DNA from: Microlunatus speluncae
Lineage (GTDB): Bacteria > Actinomycetota > Actinomycetes > Propionibacteriales > Propionibacteriaceae
Assembly (NCBI RefSeq): GCF_009299835.1
Contig: NZ_VKCZ01000005.1
Location: forward strand, 1-64,000
Reading direction: 5' to 3'
Length of the DNA stretch: 64,000 bases
Shown: one piece after another, positions 16,410-25,308 of the stretch
Position numbering within the stretch: the stretch's first letter is position 1
Layout of the letters: every line of letters begins with the position of its first letter
Notes under the pieces: model-generated
The model's database searches: none
What the model was told of the DNA's origin: nothing
Seen by the model: the letters and a program-made list of their open reading frames with translations, nothing else
Position numbers and translations under genes: made by a program

Positions 16410-17226
16410 CCGGATCCTGATCAAGATCGCCGAGAACGCGCTGATCATCGCGCTGGCTGTGCTGTTCGTGGTGCCGATCGGGTTCGTCGTGCTGACCTCG
16501 TTCATGGGCTCGCACCAGACCTTGACCGGTGCTCTGTGGCCCGATCCGTGGCAGGCCGAGAACTACCTCCGCGCGTTCACCGCGGCCCCGTTGGCGCAGT
16601 GGTTCGGCAACTCGTTCCTGTATGCGTTGGCGGCCACCGCGTTCATGCTGATCTCCTCGGTGCCGATGGCGTACGTGCTGGCCAAGGTGCGGTTCCGGTT
16701 CGACAACCTGATCTTCTTCGCGGTGATCATTGCCATGTTGCTGCCGCCGCAGGTGACCCAGGTGCCGATGTACGTCCTCTGGGCCGGCCTCGGCCTGACC
16801 GGCACGCTGTGGCCGCTGATCCTGCCCAACCTGTTCGGCAACGCGTTCTCGATCTTCCTGCTCCGGCAGTTCTTCCTGACCGTGCCGAACGACTATCTGG
16901 AGGCGTCCAAGATCGACGGCAACGGCGAGTGGGGGACCTTGATCAGGATCCTGGTGCCGATGGCCCGGCCCGGCATCGCCGCCGCAGCGATCTTCAGCTT
17001 CCTCTGGGCCTGGAACGACTACTACGGCCCGCTGCTCTACGCCTCGGAAAACACCGACGCCTGGCCGATCGCCTTCGGCCTGGCCACCTTCCGTGGCTCG
17101 CACTCCACCGACTGGGGCGTGATCATGGCCGTCACCACGCTGGCCGCGATCCCGGTCGTGCTGGTCTTCTTCTTCGCCCAGAGAGCCTTTGTCGAAGGCA
17201 TCACGCTGACCGGAGTCAAGGGATGA
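16390..17226 (+). CDS. sugar ABC transporter permease, MalG type
   Basis: A 278-residue partner of the preceding permease with six predicted segments. The EAA loop is LEASKIDGNGEWGTLIRILV (about residues 171-190). The gene starts inside the end of the previous one (20-base overlap from the GTG, or 11 from the ATG at 16399). Its end, ITLTGVKG, is the typical C-terminus of this family. Confidence 0.9.
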   Translation: MSTMPASRILIKIAENALIIALAVLFVVPIGFVVLTSFMGSHQTLTGALWPDPWQAENYLRAFTAAPLAQWFGNSFLYALAATAFMLISSVPMAYVLAKVRFRFDNLIFFAVIIAMLLPPQVTQVPMYVLWAGLGLTGTLWPLILPNLFGNAFSIFLLRQFFLTVPNDYLEASKIDGNGEWGTLIRILVPMARPGIAAAAIFSFLWAWNDYYGPLLYASENTDAWPIAFGLATFRGSHSTDWGVIMAVTTLAAIPVVLVFFFAQRAFVEGITLTGVKG

Positions 17227-17263
17227 TGATCACCACAACCCACCGCCCTGCAAGGAGAAACCC

Positions 17264-18523
17264 ATGACCCGTCCGTTCGGGGTCGGCCTGATCGGTGCCG
17301 GCTTCATCGCCCGCTTCCACGCCAAGTCGTTCCGGCAGGTGCGCGGCGCCGACATCGTCGCGGTCGGCTCGCGATCCCTGGACAGCGCCCGGGCCGTCGC
17401 CGACGAGGTGCACCAGCTCGGCGTCGGCAGCGATGTGCAGGCCTATGACGACATCGCGGCGCTGGTCCGCGACCCGCGGGTGGACGCGGTCTGGGTGCTC
17501 ACCCCGAACGACACCCGGATCGAGGTGATCACCGCGATCTGCGCCGAGGTGACGTCGGGCCGGGCCGAGTTGCGCGGGATCGCGGTGGAGAAGCCGCTCG
17601 GCCGCAACCTGGCCGAGGCCCGCGCGGTCGCCGATGCGGTGACCGAGGCCGGGCTGCTGCACGCCTACCTGGAGAACCAGGTCTACGCACCGCGGCTGGT
17701 CCGGACCCGGGAACTGGTCTGGGCCCGCGGCGCCAAGGGATCCGGCTCGCCGTATCTGGCCCGCTGCGCGGAGGAGCACTCCGGGCCGCACTCGGCCTGG
17801 TTCTGGGATTCGGAGGCGCAGGGCGGCGGCGCGCTGAACGACATGATGTGCCACTCACTGGAGGCCGGCCGGTTTCTGCTCACCCCGCCGGGCACCGACC
17901 CGGACGAGTGGCTGACGCCGGTGTCGGTGACCGCGACCATCGCGTCGCTGCGCTGGGGTCGCGATCACTACGCGTCGATCCTGGAGCAGCGCTTCCCGGG
18001 GGTGCAGGACTATCGGGTCACTCCGTCGGAGGACTACGCCAGCGCGACGTACACCTTCCGTAACGGCGACGGTGAACCGGTGATCGTCGAGGCGACCACG
18101 TCCTGGAGTTACACCGGGGCCGGGATGCGGCTCTCGTACGAGCTGCTCGGCCCGGAGTATTCGATGAACACCCACTCGCTGAACGGCGATGCCGAACTGT
18201 TCTTCTCCCGTGACCTGCCGCAGCAGGCGGGGGAGGACCTGCTGGAGAAGCAGCTGGCCGAGCAGGGCGTGATGCCGGTGATCGCCGACGAGCCGCACGC
18301 CTACGGGTACGTCGCCGAGAACACCGAGGTGACTGCCGCCTTCGCCGCCGGCCGGCAACCGCTGGAATCGCTGCGCAGCGGGGTCAGCGTGACCGAACTG
18401 TTGATGGCCGCCTACTACGCCGCCGAGCACGCTGTGGTGGTCAAGTTCCCGATCGACCTGTCCGACTACGTGCCCGCGGTGGCGCGCCGCGAGTGGCGGC
18501 CGCGGGCGGAGGGCAACCGGTGA
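17264..18523 (+). CDS. Gfo/Idh/MocA-family oxidoreductase 3
   Basis: A 419-residue NAD(P)-dependent oxidoreductase, larger than its two paralogues across the regulon. It has GLIGAGFIARFHAKSFR (residues 7-23) and VEKPLGRNLAEARAVADA with the conserved Lys (about 107-124). The C-terminal domain has GGGALNDMMCHSLEAGRFLL. The ATG follows CAAGGAGAAACCC. It lies between the permeases and the SIS gene, which it overlaps by GTGA. Its presence with two more oxidoreductases suggests a multistep oxidation and reduction at sugar carbons. Confidence 0.87.
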   Translation: MTRPFGVGLIGAGFIARFHAKSFRQVRGADIVAVGSRSLDSARAVADEVHQLGVGSDVQAYDDIAALVRDPRVDAVWVLTPNDTRIEVITAICAEVTSGRAELRGIAVEKPLGRNLAEARAVADAVTEAGLLHAYLENQVYAPRLVRTRELVWARGAKGSGSPYLARCAEEHSGPHSAWFWDSEAQGGGALNDMMCHSLEAGRFLLTPPGTDPDEWLTPVSVTATIASLRWGRDHYASILEQRFPGVQDYRVTPSEDYASATYTFRNGDGEPVIVEATTSWSYTGAGMRLSYELLGPEYSMNTHSLNGDAELFFSRDLPQQAGEDLLEKQLAEQGVMPVIADEPHAYGYVAENTEVTAAFAAGRQPLESLRSGVSVTELLMAAYYAAEHAVVVKFPIDLSDYVPAVARREWRPRAEGNR

Positions 18524-19545
18524 CCTGCTACGGCTTCGACGCCGGTCGGCAAGATCAACTTCTCGCGTTGGCCGCACTGACCGACACACTGCCGGCCCGG
18601 CTCGCCGAGTTGGACCCGGGCGGCTGGCGGAGCATCGTGCTGGCCGGGATCGGCGCCAGCCATGCCGCCCTGGCCTCGCCGCTCCATCAGTTGCGAGCTG
18701 CCGGTCGGGCCGCCTGGCGGACCGACTGCGCCGACCTGCCGGCGGTCGGCCGGCCGGCGCCGGACGTGCTGATCGCGATCTCGCAGAGCGGCCGCAGCAC
18801 CGAGACGGTCGACGTGGTCGGCCGTTACGCCGCCGCGGGCGTGCCGACGGTGGCGATCACCAACGCCGACGACAGTCCGCTGGGCCGGGTGGCCGGCCGG
18901 GCGGTCACCCTCGGCGACCGGCCGGACAGCCGGGTCTCGACCGTCGGCTTCATGATCACCTGCGCCGCGTTGGGGCAGCTCACGGACCTGATCGCGGTGG
19001 GCGAGGTCTCGCCGACTTGGGCCGAGTTGCCCGAACTGATCTCGGCCACGACCCAGACCGCGGGTCCGGTCCTGGACGCCTTCGCCGAGGCATTGGCCGA
19101 TGGTGCCCTGGATGTGGTGGCGGAGGCGGCCCAGGGGACCACCGCCGAGGCGGTCACGCTGCTGTTCCGGGAGGGTCCGCTGATCCCGGCCAGCGCGTAC
19201 GGCACTCGGAGCTACTTGCACGGACCGATGGACGTCGCCGGAGACCGTACCGGCTCGGGCACCCGGCACGTGCTGATCGGCGGCGTCCGGGAGGCCGGCC
19301 TGGCCGCCGAGCTGGCGGCCGGGCGCAGCGGCGAGGTGCCGGTGCTGCTGCTGGCCGAAGCGGGGATCGAGGCCCCGGCCGGAGTGGCCGTGATCCGGCT
19401 GCCGGGCGGACTGACGCCGACCCAGCGAGCACTGGTCGAGGTGGGTGTTCTGCAGGGTCTGGTGGCCCGCGCGGCCACCGTCCGCGGCAACCCCGTTGAC
19501 GACTCCGTCTTCGTCCGGCAGGACACCAAGCTGTCCCCGGTTTGA
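18520..19545 (+). CDS. SIS-domain protein, sugar isomerase/deaminase-like
   Basis: A 341-residue protein with two sugar-isomerase (SIS) domains, the layout of the GlmS isomerase half and of AgaS/FrlB-type deglycases. SIS1 has LAGIGASHAALAS and the phosphosugar-binding AISQSGRSTETV (about residues 85-96). SIS2 has EGPLIPASAYGTRSYLHGP. No glutaminase domain is present, so removal of an amine or deglycation is more likely than synthesis. The GTG overlaps the preceding stop. Together with the kinase across the regulon it could act on a phosphorylated amino sugar; this is inference. Confidence 0.83.
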   Translation: MTCYGFDAGRQDQLLALAALTDTLPARLAELDPGGWRSIVLAGIGASHAALASPLHQLRAAGRAAWRTDCADLPAVGRPAPDVLIAISQSGRSTETVDVVGRYAAAGVPTVAITNADDSPLGRVAGRAVTLGDRPDSRVSTVGFMITCAALGQLTDLIAVGEVSPTWAELPELISATTQTAGPVLDAFAEALADGALDVVAEAAQGTTAEAVTLLFREGPLIPASAYGTRSYLHGPMDVAGDRTGSGTRHVLIGGVREAGLAAELAAGRSGEVPVLLLAEAGIEAPAGVAVIRLPGGLTPTQRALVEVGVLQGLVARAATVRGNPVDDSVFVRQDTKLSPV

Positions 19546-19571
19546 CCCCCCTTCGGCCAGCCGAGTATCTT
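19542..19571 (+). promoter_or_regulatory. candidate rplU-rpmA promoter
   Basis: TTGACC (19542-19547) and TATCTT (19566-19571) are separated by 18 bp, a fair match to a housekeeping promoter. The -35 overlaps the stop codon of the SIS gene, and about 100 bases of leader precede rplU. No other comparable pair is seen in this gap. Confidence 0.45.
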
Positions 19572-19671
19572 TGACCCTCGGTGCGTTCCCGCCATCCGTT
19601 GGCTCGCGCACGTTCGGCATCGGCGGACCCGGCGCCATCCCCATCAAGGCTTCAACGAGAGTAGGTCAGGC

Positions 19672-19980
19672 GTGTACGCGATCGTGCGCAGCGGCGGCCG
19701 CCAGCACAAGGTTGCTGTTGGCGACGTCCTCGAAATCGACCGGATCAGCGACGAGGCCGGCGCCAGCGTGCAGCTGCAGCCCGTGCTGCTGGTCGACGGC
19801 GAGGCCGTCACGTCGGACAAGTCGGCTCTCGAGTCCGCCTCGGTCACCGCCGAGGTGCTGGCCGAGACCAAGGGCCCGAAGATCCGCATCCTGAAGTTCA
19901 AAAACAAGACCGGTTACCGCAAGCGCCAGGGACATCGGCAGCGGTACACCCAGGTCAAGGTCACGGGCATCGAGAGCTGA
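19672..19980 (+). CDS. rplU: 50S ribosomal protein L21
   Basis: A 102-residue protein of normal L21 length. It begins [13 protein letters not shown] and has the C-terminal signature [14 protein letters not shown], which contacts 23S rRNA. The start is GTG. It is followed after 10 bases by rpmA, the conserved rplU-rpmA-obg order. Confidence 0.98.
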   Translation: MYAIVRSGGRQHKVAVGDVLEIDRISDEAGASVQLQPVLLVDGEAVTSDKSALESASVTAEVLAETKGPKIRILKFKNKTGYRKRQGHRQRYTQVKVTGIES

Positions 19981-19990
19981 GGTAGCAGAT

Positions 19991-20257
19991 ATGGCACACA
20001 AGAAGGGCGCATCCTCGACCCGCAACGGTCGCGACTCCAACGCCCAGCGCCTCGGCGTGAAGCGGTTCGGCGGCCAGCTGGTCGGTGCCGGCGAGATCAT
20101 CGTCCGGCAGCGCGGCACCCACTTCCACCCGGGCGACGGCGTCGGTCGCGGCAGCGACGACACCCTGTTCGCGCTGGTCCCGGGGACGGTCGAGTTCGGC
20201 ACCCGCCGCGGCCGTCGCGTGATCAACATCGCTCCGGCCGAGAAGATCTCGGCCTGA
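19991..20257 (+). CDS. rpmA: 50S ribosomal protein L27
   Basis: An 88-residue protein beginning [15 protein letters not shown], the conserved N-terminal arm that reaches the peptidyl-transferase centre, followed by [16 protein letters not shown]. There is no Firmicutes-type cleaved N-terminal extension. A strong intrinsic terminator follows 26 bases after the stop. Confidence 0.98.
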   Translation: MAHKKGASSTRNGRDSNAQRLGVKRFGGQLVGAGEIIVRQRGTHFHPGDGVGRGSDDTLFALVPGTVEFGTRRGRRVINIAPAEKISA

Positions 20258-20282
20258 CACTGGCGCAGCACGCGCCAACCCA

Positions 20283-20324
20283 GGGTGGCCGGGGACACAC
20301 TCCCCGCGCCACCCTTTCTTTTTT
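20283..20324 (+). terminator. intrinsic terminator after rpmA
   Basis: A stem of GGGTGGC and CGGGGA pairs with TCCCCG and GCCACCC across a 5-base loop, followed by TTTCTTTTTT. This is the only classical hairpin plus T-run I see in the window, and it separates the ribosomal transcript from obg. Confidence 0.92.
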
Positions 20325-20325
20325 C

Positions 20326-20386
20326 GCCGAGACGGCACGAATGCACCGGTTTTTGCGGTGGGTCGGTGCACAAGTGACGTCTCGAC
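20326..20386. repeat. palindromic repeat family 3, copy 1
   Basis: An imperfect palindrome with outer arms GCCGAGACGGCAC and GTGACGTCTCG and inner arms ATGCACCG and CGGTGCAC. Related copies lie at 21900-21964, 32421-32481 and 32581-32642. It directly abuts the T-run of the rpmA terminator. Confidence 0.75.
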
Positions 20387-20430
20387 CCAACGGCCCGGGC
20401 CGGCTCCCGGCGTGATGGAGGAGGCCCGAG

Positions 20431-21861
20431 ATGGCGATTCCGAGCTTCGTCGACCGGGTCACCCTGCACGTGTACGGCGGCAAGGGCGGCAATGGCTGCG
20501 CCTCGGTGCACCGGGAGAAGTTCAAGCCGCTCGGCGGGCCGGACGGCGGCAACGGCGGGGGCGGCGGCTCGGTCATCCTGCGCGTCGACACCAACCTGAC
20601 CACCCTGGTCGACTACTACCGCGAATCCCACCGCAAGGCCGACAACGGCGTGCCCGGGCGCGGTGACCACGCCAACGGCGCCACCGGCGCCGACGTGGTG
20701 CTCCCGGTCCCGGCCGGCACCCTGGTCACCGACGCCGACTCCGGTGAGGTGCTGGCCGACCTGACCGGCGAGGGTACCGAGATCGTCGTTGCCACCGGCG
20801 GTCGCGGCGGGCTCGGCAACGCCGCCCTGGCCTCGGCCGCCCGCAAGGCCCCCGGCTTCGCCCTGCTCGGCGAGGACGGCGAGACCCGGACGATCACGCT
20901 CGAGCTCAAGCTGGTCGCCGACATCGGCCTGGTCGGCTTCCCCAGTGCGGGCAAGTCGTCCCTGATCGCGGCGATCTCCCGGGCCCGGCCCAAGATCGCC
21001 GACTACCCGTTCACCACCCTGGTGCCGAATCTCGGCGTCATCGTCGCCGGCGACATCACCTACACCGTGGCCGATGTGCCCGGCCTGATCGAGGGTGCCA
21101 GCGAGGGCCGCGGCCTCGGACTGGAGTTCCTGCGGCACATCGAGCGGTGCGCGGCGCTGGTGCACGTGATCGACTGCGCCACCTTCGAGCCCGGCCGGGA
21201 TCCGCTGACCGACCTGGACGTGATCGAAGGCGAGCTGAGCGCGCACGGCGGTCTGGCCGACCGGCCCCGGATGGTGGCCCTGAACAAGATCGACATCCCC
21301 GACGCGGCCGAGCTGGCCGATCTGGTCACGGCCGACCTGGAGGCCCGCGGCTTGCGGGTGTTCCGGGTGTCGACGAAGAGTGGCGCCGGGTTGCGGGAGC
21401 TGACGTACGCGATGGCGGAGCTGGCCAAGCAGCGGGCGGCCGCACCGGAACCGGCGCCGGCCCGGCCGGTGCTTCGGCCGAAGCCGGTCGGCGGCGGCGA
21501 CTTCACCATCAAGCGCGAAAGTGAGCTGTGGCGGGTCCGCGGCGAGAAGCCCGAGCGCTGGATCCGGCAGACCGACTTCGGCAACGCCGAGGCCGTGGGC
21601 TATCTGGCCGACCGGCTCAACCGGCTCGGCATCGAGACCAAGCTGCTCGAGCTCGGCGCCGTGCCGGGCGAGGGTGTAGCGATCGGCGGGGACAACGCGG
21701 TCGTGTTCGACTTCGCCCCCGGCATCGACGCGGGCGCGGAGATCCTCAGCCGTCGTGGTGAGGATCACCGGCTGGAAGAAGAGCGGCCGGCCGCACGCCG
21801 TCGCCGGGCCAAGGATGAGGAATACCACCGGACCAAGTCCGAGGAGGAGGAAGTCCGGTGA
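20431..21861 (+). CDS. obg: GTPase Obg/CgtA
   Basis: A 476-residue ribosome-assembly and stress-response GTPase. The N-terminal Obg fold is glycine-rich ([18 protein letters not shown], then [13 protein letters not shown]). The G domain has G1 GFPSAGKSS (about residues 169-177), G3 [12 protein letters not shown] and the NKID G4 motif. The C-terminal OCT domain ([15 protein letters not shown] onward) is followed by a charged tail. The ATG follows GGAGGAGGCCCGAG-like purine-rich sequence. The stop overlaps the proB start by GTGA. Confidence 0.97.
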   Translation: MAIPSFVDRVTLHVYGGKGGNGCASVHREKFKPLGGPDGGNGGGGGSVILRVDTNLTTLVDYYRESHRKADNGVPGRGDHANGATGADVVLPVPAGTLVTDADSGEVLADLTGEGTEIVVATGGRGGLGNAALASAARKAPGFALLGEDGETRTITLELKLVADIGLVGFPSAGKSSLIAAISRARPKIADYPFTTLVPNLGVIVAGDITYTVADVPGLIEGASEGRGLGLEFLRHIERCAALVHVIDCATFEPGRDPLTDLDVIEGELSAHGGLADRPRMVALNKIDIPDAAELADLVTADLEARGLRVFRVSTKSGAGLRELTYAMAELAKQRAAAPEPAPARPVLRPKPVGGGDFTIKRESELWRVRGEKPERWIRQTDFGNAEAVGYLADRLNRLGIETKLLELGAVPGEGVAIGGDNAVVFDFAPGIDAGAEILSRRGEDHRLEEERPAARRRRAKDEEYHRTKSEEEEVR

Positions 21862-23063
21862 CCGGCTCGCCGGCCGACCGATCGGAGTCCGCCAGCGCCG
21901 CCGAGACGTCAGAAGTGCACCGACACGCCGACGAAACGCGTGCATTGGTGACGGGTCGGCGGGTTGAGGTGGCGGAGGCTCGGCGGGTTGTGGTGAAGGT
22001 GGGGTCGTCGTCGCTGACCACGGCGATCGGTGGGATCGATCCGGAGCGGGTCCGGGCGCTGGTCGACCGGCTGGCCGCCGTGCGGCTCGGTGGGCGCGAG
22101 GTCGTGCTGGTCTCCTCCGGCGCGATCGCCGCCGGCCTGGCGCCGCTGGCACTGAAGACCCGGCCGCGGGACCTGGCCACTCAGCAGGCGGCGGCCTCGG
22201 TCGGCCAGGGGCTGCTGATGGGGCACTACACGACGATGTTCGCCGATCATGATCTTGGGGTCGGGCAGGTGTTGCTCACCGTCGGCGACGTGACCCGGCG
22301 CGGCAACTATCACAATGCCTATCGCACTCTGGGGCGGCTGCTCGAGCTCGGCATCGTGCCGATCGTCAACGAGAACGACACCGTCGCCACTCATGAGATC
22401 AGATTCGGCGACAACGACCGGCTGGCCGCCCTGGTCGCGCACCTGGTGCATGCCGACGCGCTGATCCTGCTCAGTGACATCGACGCGCTCTACACGTCCA
22501 ACCCGCACCGGCCGGGGGCGCAGCGGATCGATCAGGTCCGCTCCGACGATGATCTTGCCGGCGTCGACATCTCGGCCCGCGGCAGCCGGATCGGCACCGG
22601 CGGCATGATCACCAAGGTCGAGGCGGCCCGGATCGCCACCTCGGCAGGGATTCCGACGGTTTTGACCAGCGCCGACCGGGCCGCCGAGGCGATGGCCGGG
22701 GACAGCGTCGGCACCCTGTTCCACGCCACCGGGAAGCGTCGGCCGACCCGGCTGCTCTGGCTGAAGCACGCCAGCGCCGCCCGCGGCGAGTTGATCTTGG
22801 ACGCCGGCGCGGTGCGGGCCGTCACCGAACGCAAGGCGTCGCTGCTACCGGCCGGGGTGACCGGGATCAACGGCGCCTTCAGCGTCGGCGAACCGGTCGA
22901 CCTGGTCGCACCGGACGGTTCGGTGATCGGCCGCGGCCTGGTCAACTACGACTCCGAGGAGTTGCCCGCCCTGCTCGGCCGCAACACCGCCGACCTGGCC
23001 GCCGAACGCGGTCCCGGCTACGACCGCACCGTCGTCCACCGCGACGCCCTCGTCCTCCTCTGA
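21858..23063 (+). CDS. proB: glutamate 5-kinase with repeat-derived N-terminal extension
   Basis: Catalyses the first step of proline synthesis, ATP-dependent phosphorylation of glutamate. The amino acid kinase domain starts at [12 protein letters not shown] (about residue 44) and has [20 protein letters not shown] and [15 protein letters not shown]-terminal PUA domain follows (about 300-395). The GTG that overlaps the obg stop gives 401 residues, about 30-40 more than usual. The extra N-terminal residues are encoded by a family 3 palindromic repeat (21900-21964) that is open in this frame. A later GTG (near 21949 or 21970) would restore normal length, so the true start is uncertain. Confidence 0.95.
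   Translation: MTGSPADRSESASAAETSEVHRHADETRALVTGRRVEVAEARRVVVKVGSSSLTTAIGGIDPERVRALVDRLAAVRLGGREVVLVSSGAIAAGLAPLALKTRPRDLATQQAAASVGQGLLMGHYTTMFADHDLGVGQVLLTVGDVTRRGNYHNAYRTLGRLLELGIVPIVNENDTVATHEIRFGDNDRLAALVAHLVHADALILLSDIDALYTSNPHRPGAQRIDQVRSDDDLAGVDISARGSRIGTGGMITKVEAARIATSAGIPTVLTSADRAAEAMAGDSVGTLFHATGKRRPTRLLWLKHASAARGELILDAGAVRAVTERKASLLPAGVTGINGAFSVGEPVDLVAPDGSVIGRGLVNYDSEELPALLGRNTADLAAERGPGYDRTVVHRDALVLL
21900..21964. repeat. palindromic repeat family 3, copy 2, inside proB 5' end
   Basis: GCCGAGACGTCAGAAGTGCA and the return arm GGTGACGGGTCGGCGGG frame an inner ACGCGTGCAT. Its reverse complement matches the copy at 32421-32481 closely. It lies between the obg stop and the conserved start of the kinase domain of ProB. 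Confidence 0.78.
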
Positions 23064-23075
23064 ATCCACCGCTCG

Positions 23076-23238
23076 CGTTGCCTGAGTCTGTCGAACGGCA
23101 GGCGATCCCGAGCCCGTACGTCCGGTTGCGGCCTGACGCCGGGAAAGACGCGGCAAAGTGCGGGCGGGGTCGCGGTCGGACGGTTTCGTGGCCGGGCGCC
23201 GGATCCGCCGCTGGGTGTTGCTCCGGGTTCATCGAGTG
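23076..23238 (-). repeat. dispersed composite repeat, inverted copy e
   Basis: Read on the minus strand it begins CACTCGATGAACCCGGAGCA, close to copy a at 120, passes GCGTCTTTCCCGGCGTCAGG, and ends with a decayed terminal motif (GTTCGACAGACTCAGG). It preserves the order of parts seen at 120-302. Confidence 0.7.
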
Positions 23239-23324
23239 TGACCCTTCCCGGCCGTCAGGCCGAAACCCCAGGGGAGAGAACCGGGCGCGGTCCGGCCTGC
23301 CCTTCGACAGGCTCAGGGAACGAA
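23238..23324 (+). repeat. dispersed composite repeat, partial copy f
   Basis: Only the 3' half is present: TTCCCGGCCGTCAGGCCGAA, a CCCCAGGGGAGAGAA segment, and the terminal CCCTTCGACAGGCTCAGGG. It starts exactly where the inverted copy e ends, so the two are head to head. Confidence 0.72.
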
Positions 23325-23397
23325 ATCCCCCCGCTCACCTGCGTCCCAAGACGAACCCCACGCCAGCGCTTGCCGACCCAAGAGACCGACGCGGGTG

Positions 23398-24027
23398 TCA
23401 GTCGCTCCAGGTGGGGAGGCGGAGGGTGGCGCGGGTGGCGCCGGCCATGATCAATTTGGTGTTGGACTCGTCCACCCGGGCCACCCATTCGGCCGCCGCC
23501 TCTGGGGTCCGGCCATGATCGACATGACGCCGGGTGAGTCGGTCCAGCCGCAGGGTGTCGTCCGGTTCGAGGAACCAGCACTCGTCCAGCTGGCCGGCGA
23601 CCTCGTGCCAGGCCGGATCGTCCAGTAGCAGGTAGTTGCCCTCGGTGATCACGATCGGGACGCCGGCCCGGACGCAGGCGTTGGCGGCGATCGGCTCTTC
23701 CAGCTGGCGGTCGAAGACCGGCACGAAATGATCAACGTCGGTACGGCCGCGGACCCGCTGCAGCAGGGCCAGATAGCCGCCCGCGTCGAACGTGTCCGGG
23801 GCTCCCTTCCGGTCGGCCCGGCCGAGTCGCTCCAACTCGCGTTGCCCCAGGTGGAAGCCGTCCATGCCGAGCAGTGCGGCCCGGTCGCCGAGCCGGTTGT
23901 TCAGCGCGGCCGACAGGGTCGACTTGCCCGACCCGGGCGGCCCGGCCAGCCCGATCAGCACCCGCTCCCGGCCGGCGGCCAGCCGGTCGATCCGCTGCAC
24001 CAGCTCGGTCAGCGTCAACGGCTCCAT
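23398..24027 (-). CDS. P-loop nucleoside/sugar kinase (uridine kinase-like)
   Basis: A 209-residue kinase of the PRK/uridine kinase/pantothenate kinase group. The Walker A is GLAGPPGSGKST (about residues 26-37), a substrate-site MDGFH follows (about 55), and VITEGNYLLLDDPAW is the Walker B region. The RLTRRHVDHGRTPEAAAEWV lid matches the subgroup often annotated as fructose-transport-associated FrcK/YggC. It lies 4 bases after the isomerase gene, in the same operon, so a sugar or polyol substrate is likelier than a nucleoside. Confidence 0.82.
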   Translation of the reverse strand: MEPLTLTELVQRIDRLAAGRERVLIGLAGPPGSGKSTLSAALNNRLGDRAALLGMDGFHLGQRELERLGRADRKGAPDTFDAGGYLALLQRVRGRTDVDHFVPVFDRQLEEPIAANACVRAGVPIVITEGNYLLLDDPAWHEVAGQLDECWFLEPDDTLRLDRLTRRHVDHGRTPEAAAEWVARVDESNTKLIMAGATRATLRLPTWSD

Positions 24028-24031
24028 GGCT

Positions 24032-25249
24032 TCAGGCCTCCTTCGGTCGCGCCGCCGCGCGCAGCCGGGCCACCAGGCTCGGCCCGATCGGCAGCTCGGT
24101 CAGCAGGCTCGCCTGCAGTGCGTGGTAGAGATCCGGCTTGCCGTCCCACATGATCGTCGACGGCCGGTTGTCCCGGTCCAGCTCGTGGTGCCAGCTGCCT
24201 TGATCATGATCGATCAGGTGCCGTTCCGTGTAGTCGATCACCAGGGTCAGCCGCTCGTCGAAGATCGGCTCCGGGGCGACCGCGCGCCAGGTCGCCGTCG
24301 CGGCGATGGCCTCGGCGACGACCCAATGCGGCCGGGTGTGCACCACCGGTTCGCCGTCCCAGTCGATCGTGTAGACGAAGCCGGGAGCGCCGTCGACCTG
24401 CCAGCCCCGGTCGAAGGCGGTGTCGTACAACTGCCGGGATGCCTCGGCCAGCCAACCCGGCGGGTCGGGGAAGCTGCTGCCGAGTTCCAACAACAGCCGG
24501 CTCCACTCCAACAGGTGCCCGACGGTCACCCCGTACGGCCGGAACTCGTCCGCCGGCCGATCGGCGTGATAGTCGCGGTCCACCCGCCAGTCGGGCCCGT
24601 AGTGCTCCGGCAGCAGCCAGCCGGCGGCCCGCGCCTGCCGGTTGACGAACGTGTCGGCGACGGCCAGCGCCCGGTCCCGCCAGAGCGGATCCCCGGTCTG
24701 CACCGATGCGGCGATCATGGCCTCGACGCCGTGCATGTTCGCGTTGGCGCCCCAGTACGGCTCGGCCGTGCAAAACGGGCGGTCCCAGCCCTCGATCAAG
24801 GCCCGGTCCCGTTCGGACCAGAACCGCCGCTCCATGATCATCAGGGCCTGGTCCAGCAGCGGTCCGGCGCCGGGAATCCCGGCTGCGGCCGCCGTCGCCG
24901 CGGCCAGCACCACGAAGCCGTGTTGATAGGCCTCCTTGCGTTCTCCCGGACCCGTCGGCGGCACGGTGCGGAAGAAACCGCCGTACTCGTGATCATGGAA
25001 CGGCCCGGCCAGCGCGGCCACGCCGTGGGCGGCCGGGCCGGCGCAGTCGGGCCAGTCGAGCAGGGCCCCGACGCTGAAGCAGTACGTCATCCGCGCGGTG
25101 ATCACCAGATCCGAGCCCGGCTCGGGTCCCAGCCGGCCGGCACGGTCCAGCCGGCCGAAACCGACGTCGGCGAGGGCCGCGCGGCCGAAGTCGATCAGCC
25201 GACGTGCCTCCCGCCACCCGTCGAAGGCGTCGACCGCTGATCCGTTCAT
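24032..25249 (-). CDS. AGE/YihS-family sugar epimerase or ketose isomerase
   Basis: A 405-residue protein of the N-acylglucosamine 2-epimerase superfamily, an alpha6/alpha6 barrel. Seen are RMTYCFSVGAL, HDHEYGGFF, ANANMHGVEAMIA and the C-terminal GKPDLYHALQA, with conserved His residues typical of the aldose-ketose isomerase branch (mannose or sulfoquinovose isomerases). It probably interconverts an aldose and ketose in the cytoplasm. It is first in an operon with the small kinase and divergent from a zinc-dependent dehydrogenase gene 59 bp away. The substrate cannot be told from sequence alone. Confidence 0.85.
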   Translation of the reverse strand: MNGSAVDAFDGWREARRLIDFGRAALADVGFGRLDRAGRLGPEPGSDLVITARMTYCFSVGALLDWPDCAGPAAHGVAALAGPFHDHEYGGFFRTVPPTGPGERKEAYQHGFVVLAAATAAAAGIPGAGPLLDQALMIMERRFWSERDRALIEGWDRPFCTAEPYWGANANMHGVEAMIAASVQTGDPLWRDRALAVADTFVNRQARAAGWLLPEHYGPDWRVDRDYHADRPADEFRPYGVTVGHLLEWSRLLLELGSSFPDPPGWLAEASRQLYDTAFDRGWQVDGAPGFVYTIDWDGEPVVHTRPHWVVAEAIAATATWRAVAPEPIFDERLTLVIDYTERHLIDHDQGSWHHELDRDNRPSTIMWDGKPDLYHALQASLLTELPIGPSLVARLRAAARPKEA

Positions 25250-25308
25250 CGGAGGAAGCCTAAGCGGGTCGGGCCCGGCTCGGCCCCGGGGTCCTACGCT
25301 GAGTTCTC

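Larger units (their letters stand above)
23064..23397. other. gene-free region with two facing repeat copies
   Basis: This 334-bp gap between convergent proB and kinase genes holds a minus-strand copy of the composite repeat abutting a plus-strand partial copy. No coding frame or T-run terminator was recognised. Confidence 0.75.

Noticed and set aside
14140..17226. Incomplete ABC transporter due to a lost ATPase gene
   Set aside because: Family 1 sugar importers of actinobacteria often share one MsiK-type ATPase encoded elsewhere, so absence here is not evidence of decay.
23076..23324. Remnant of a mobile element with coding capacity
   Set aside because: No transposase-like frame could be read in either strand; only non-coding repeat modules are present.
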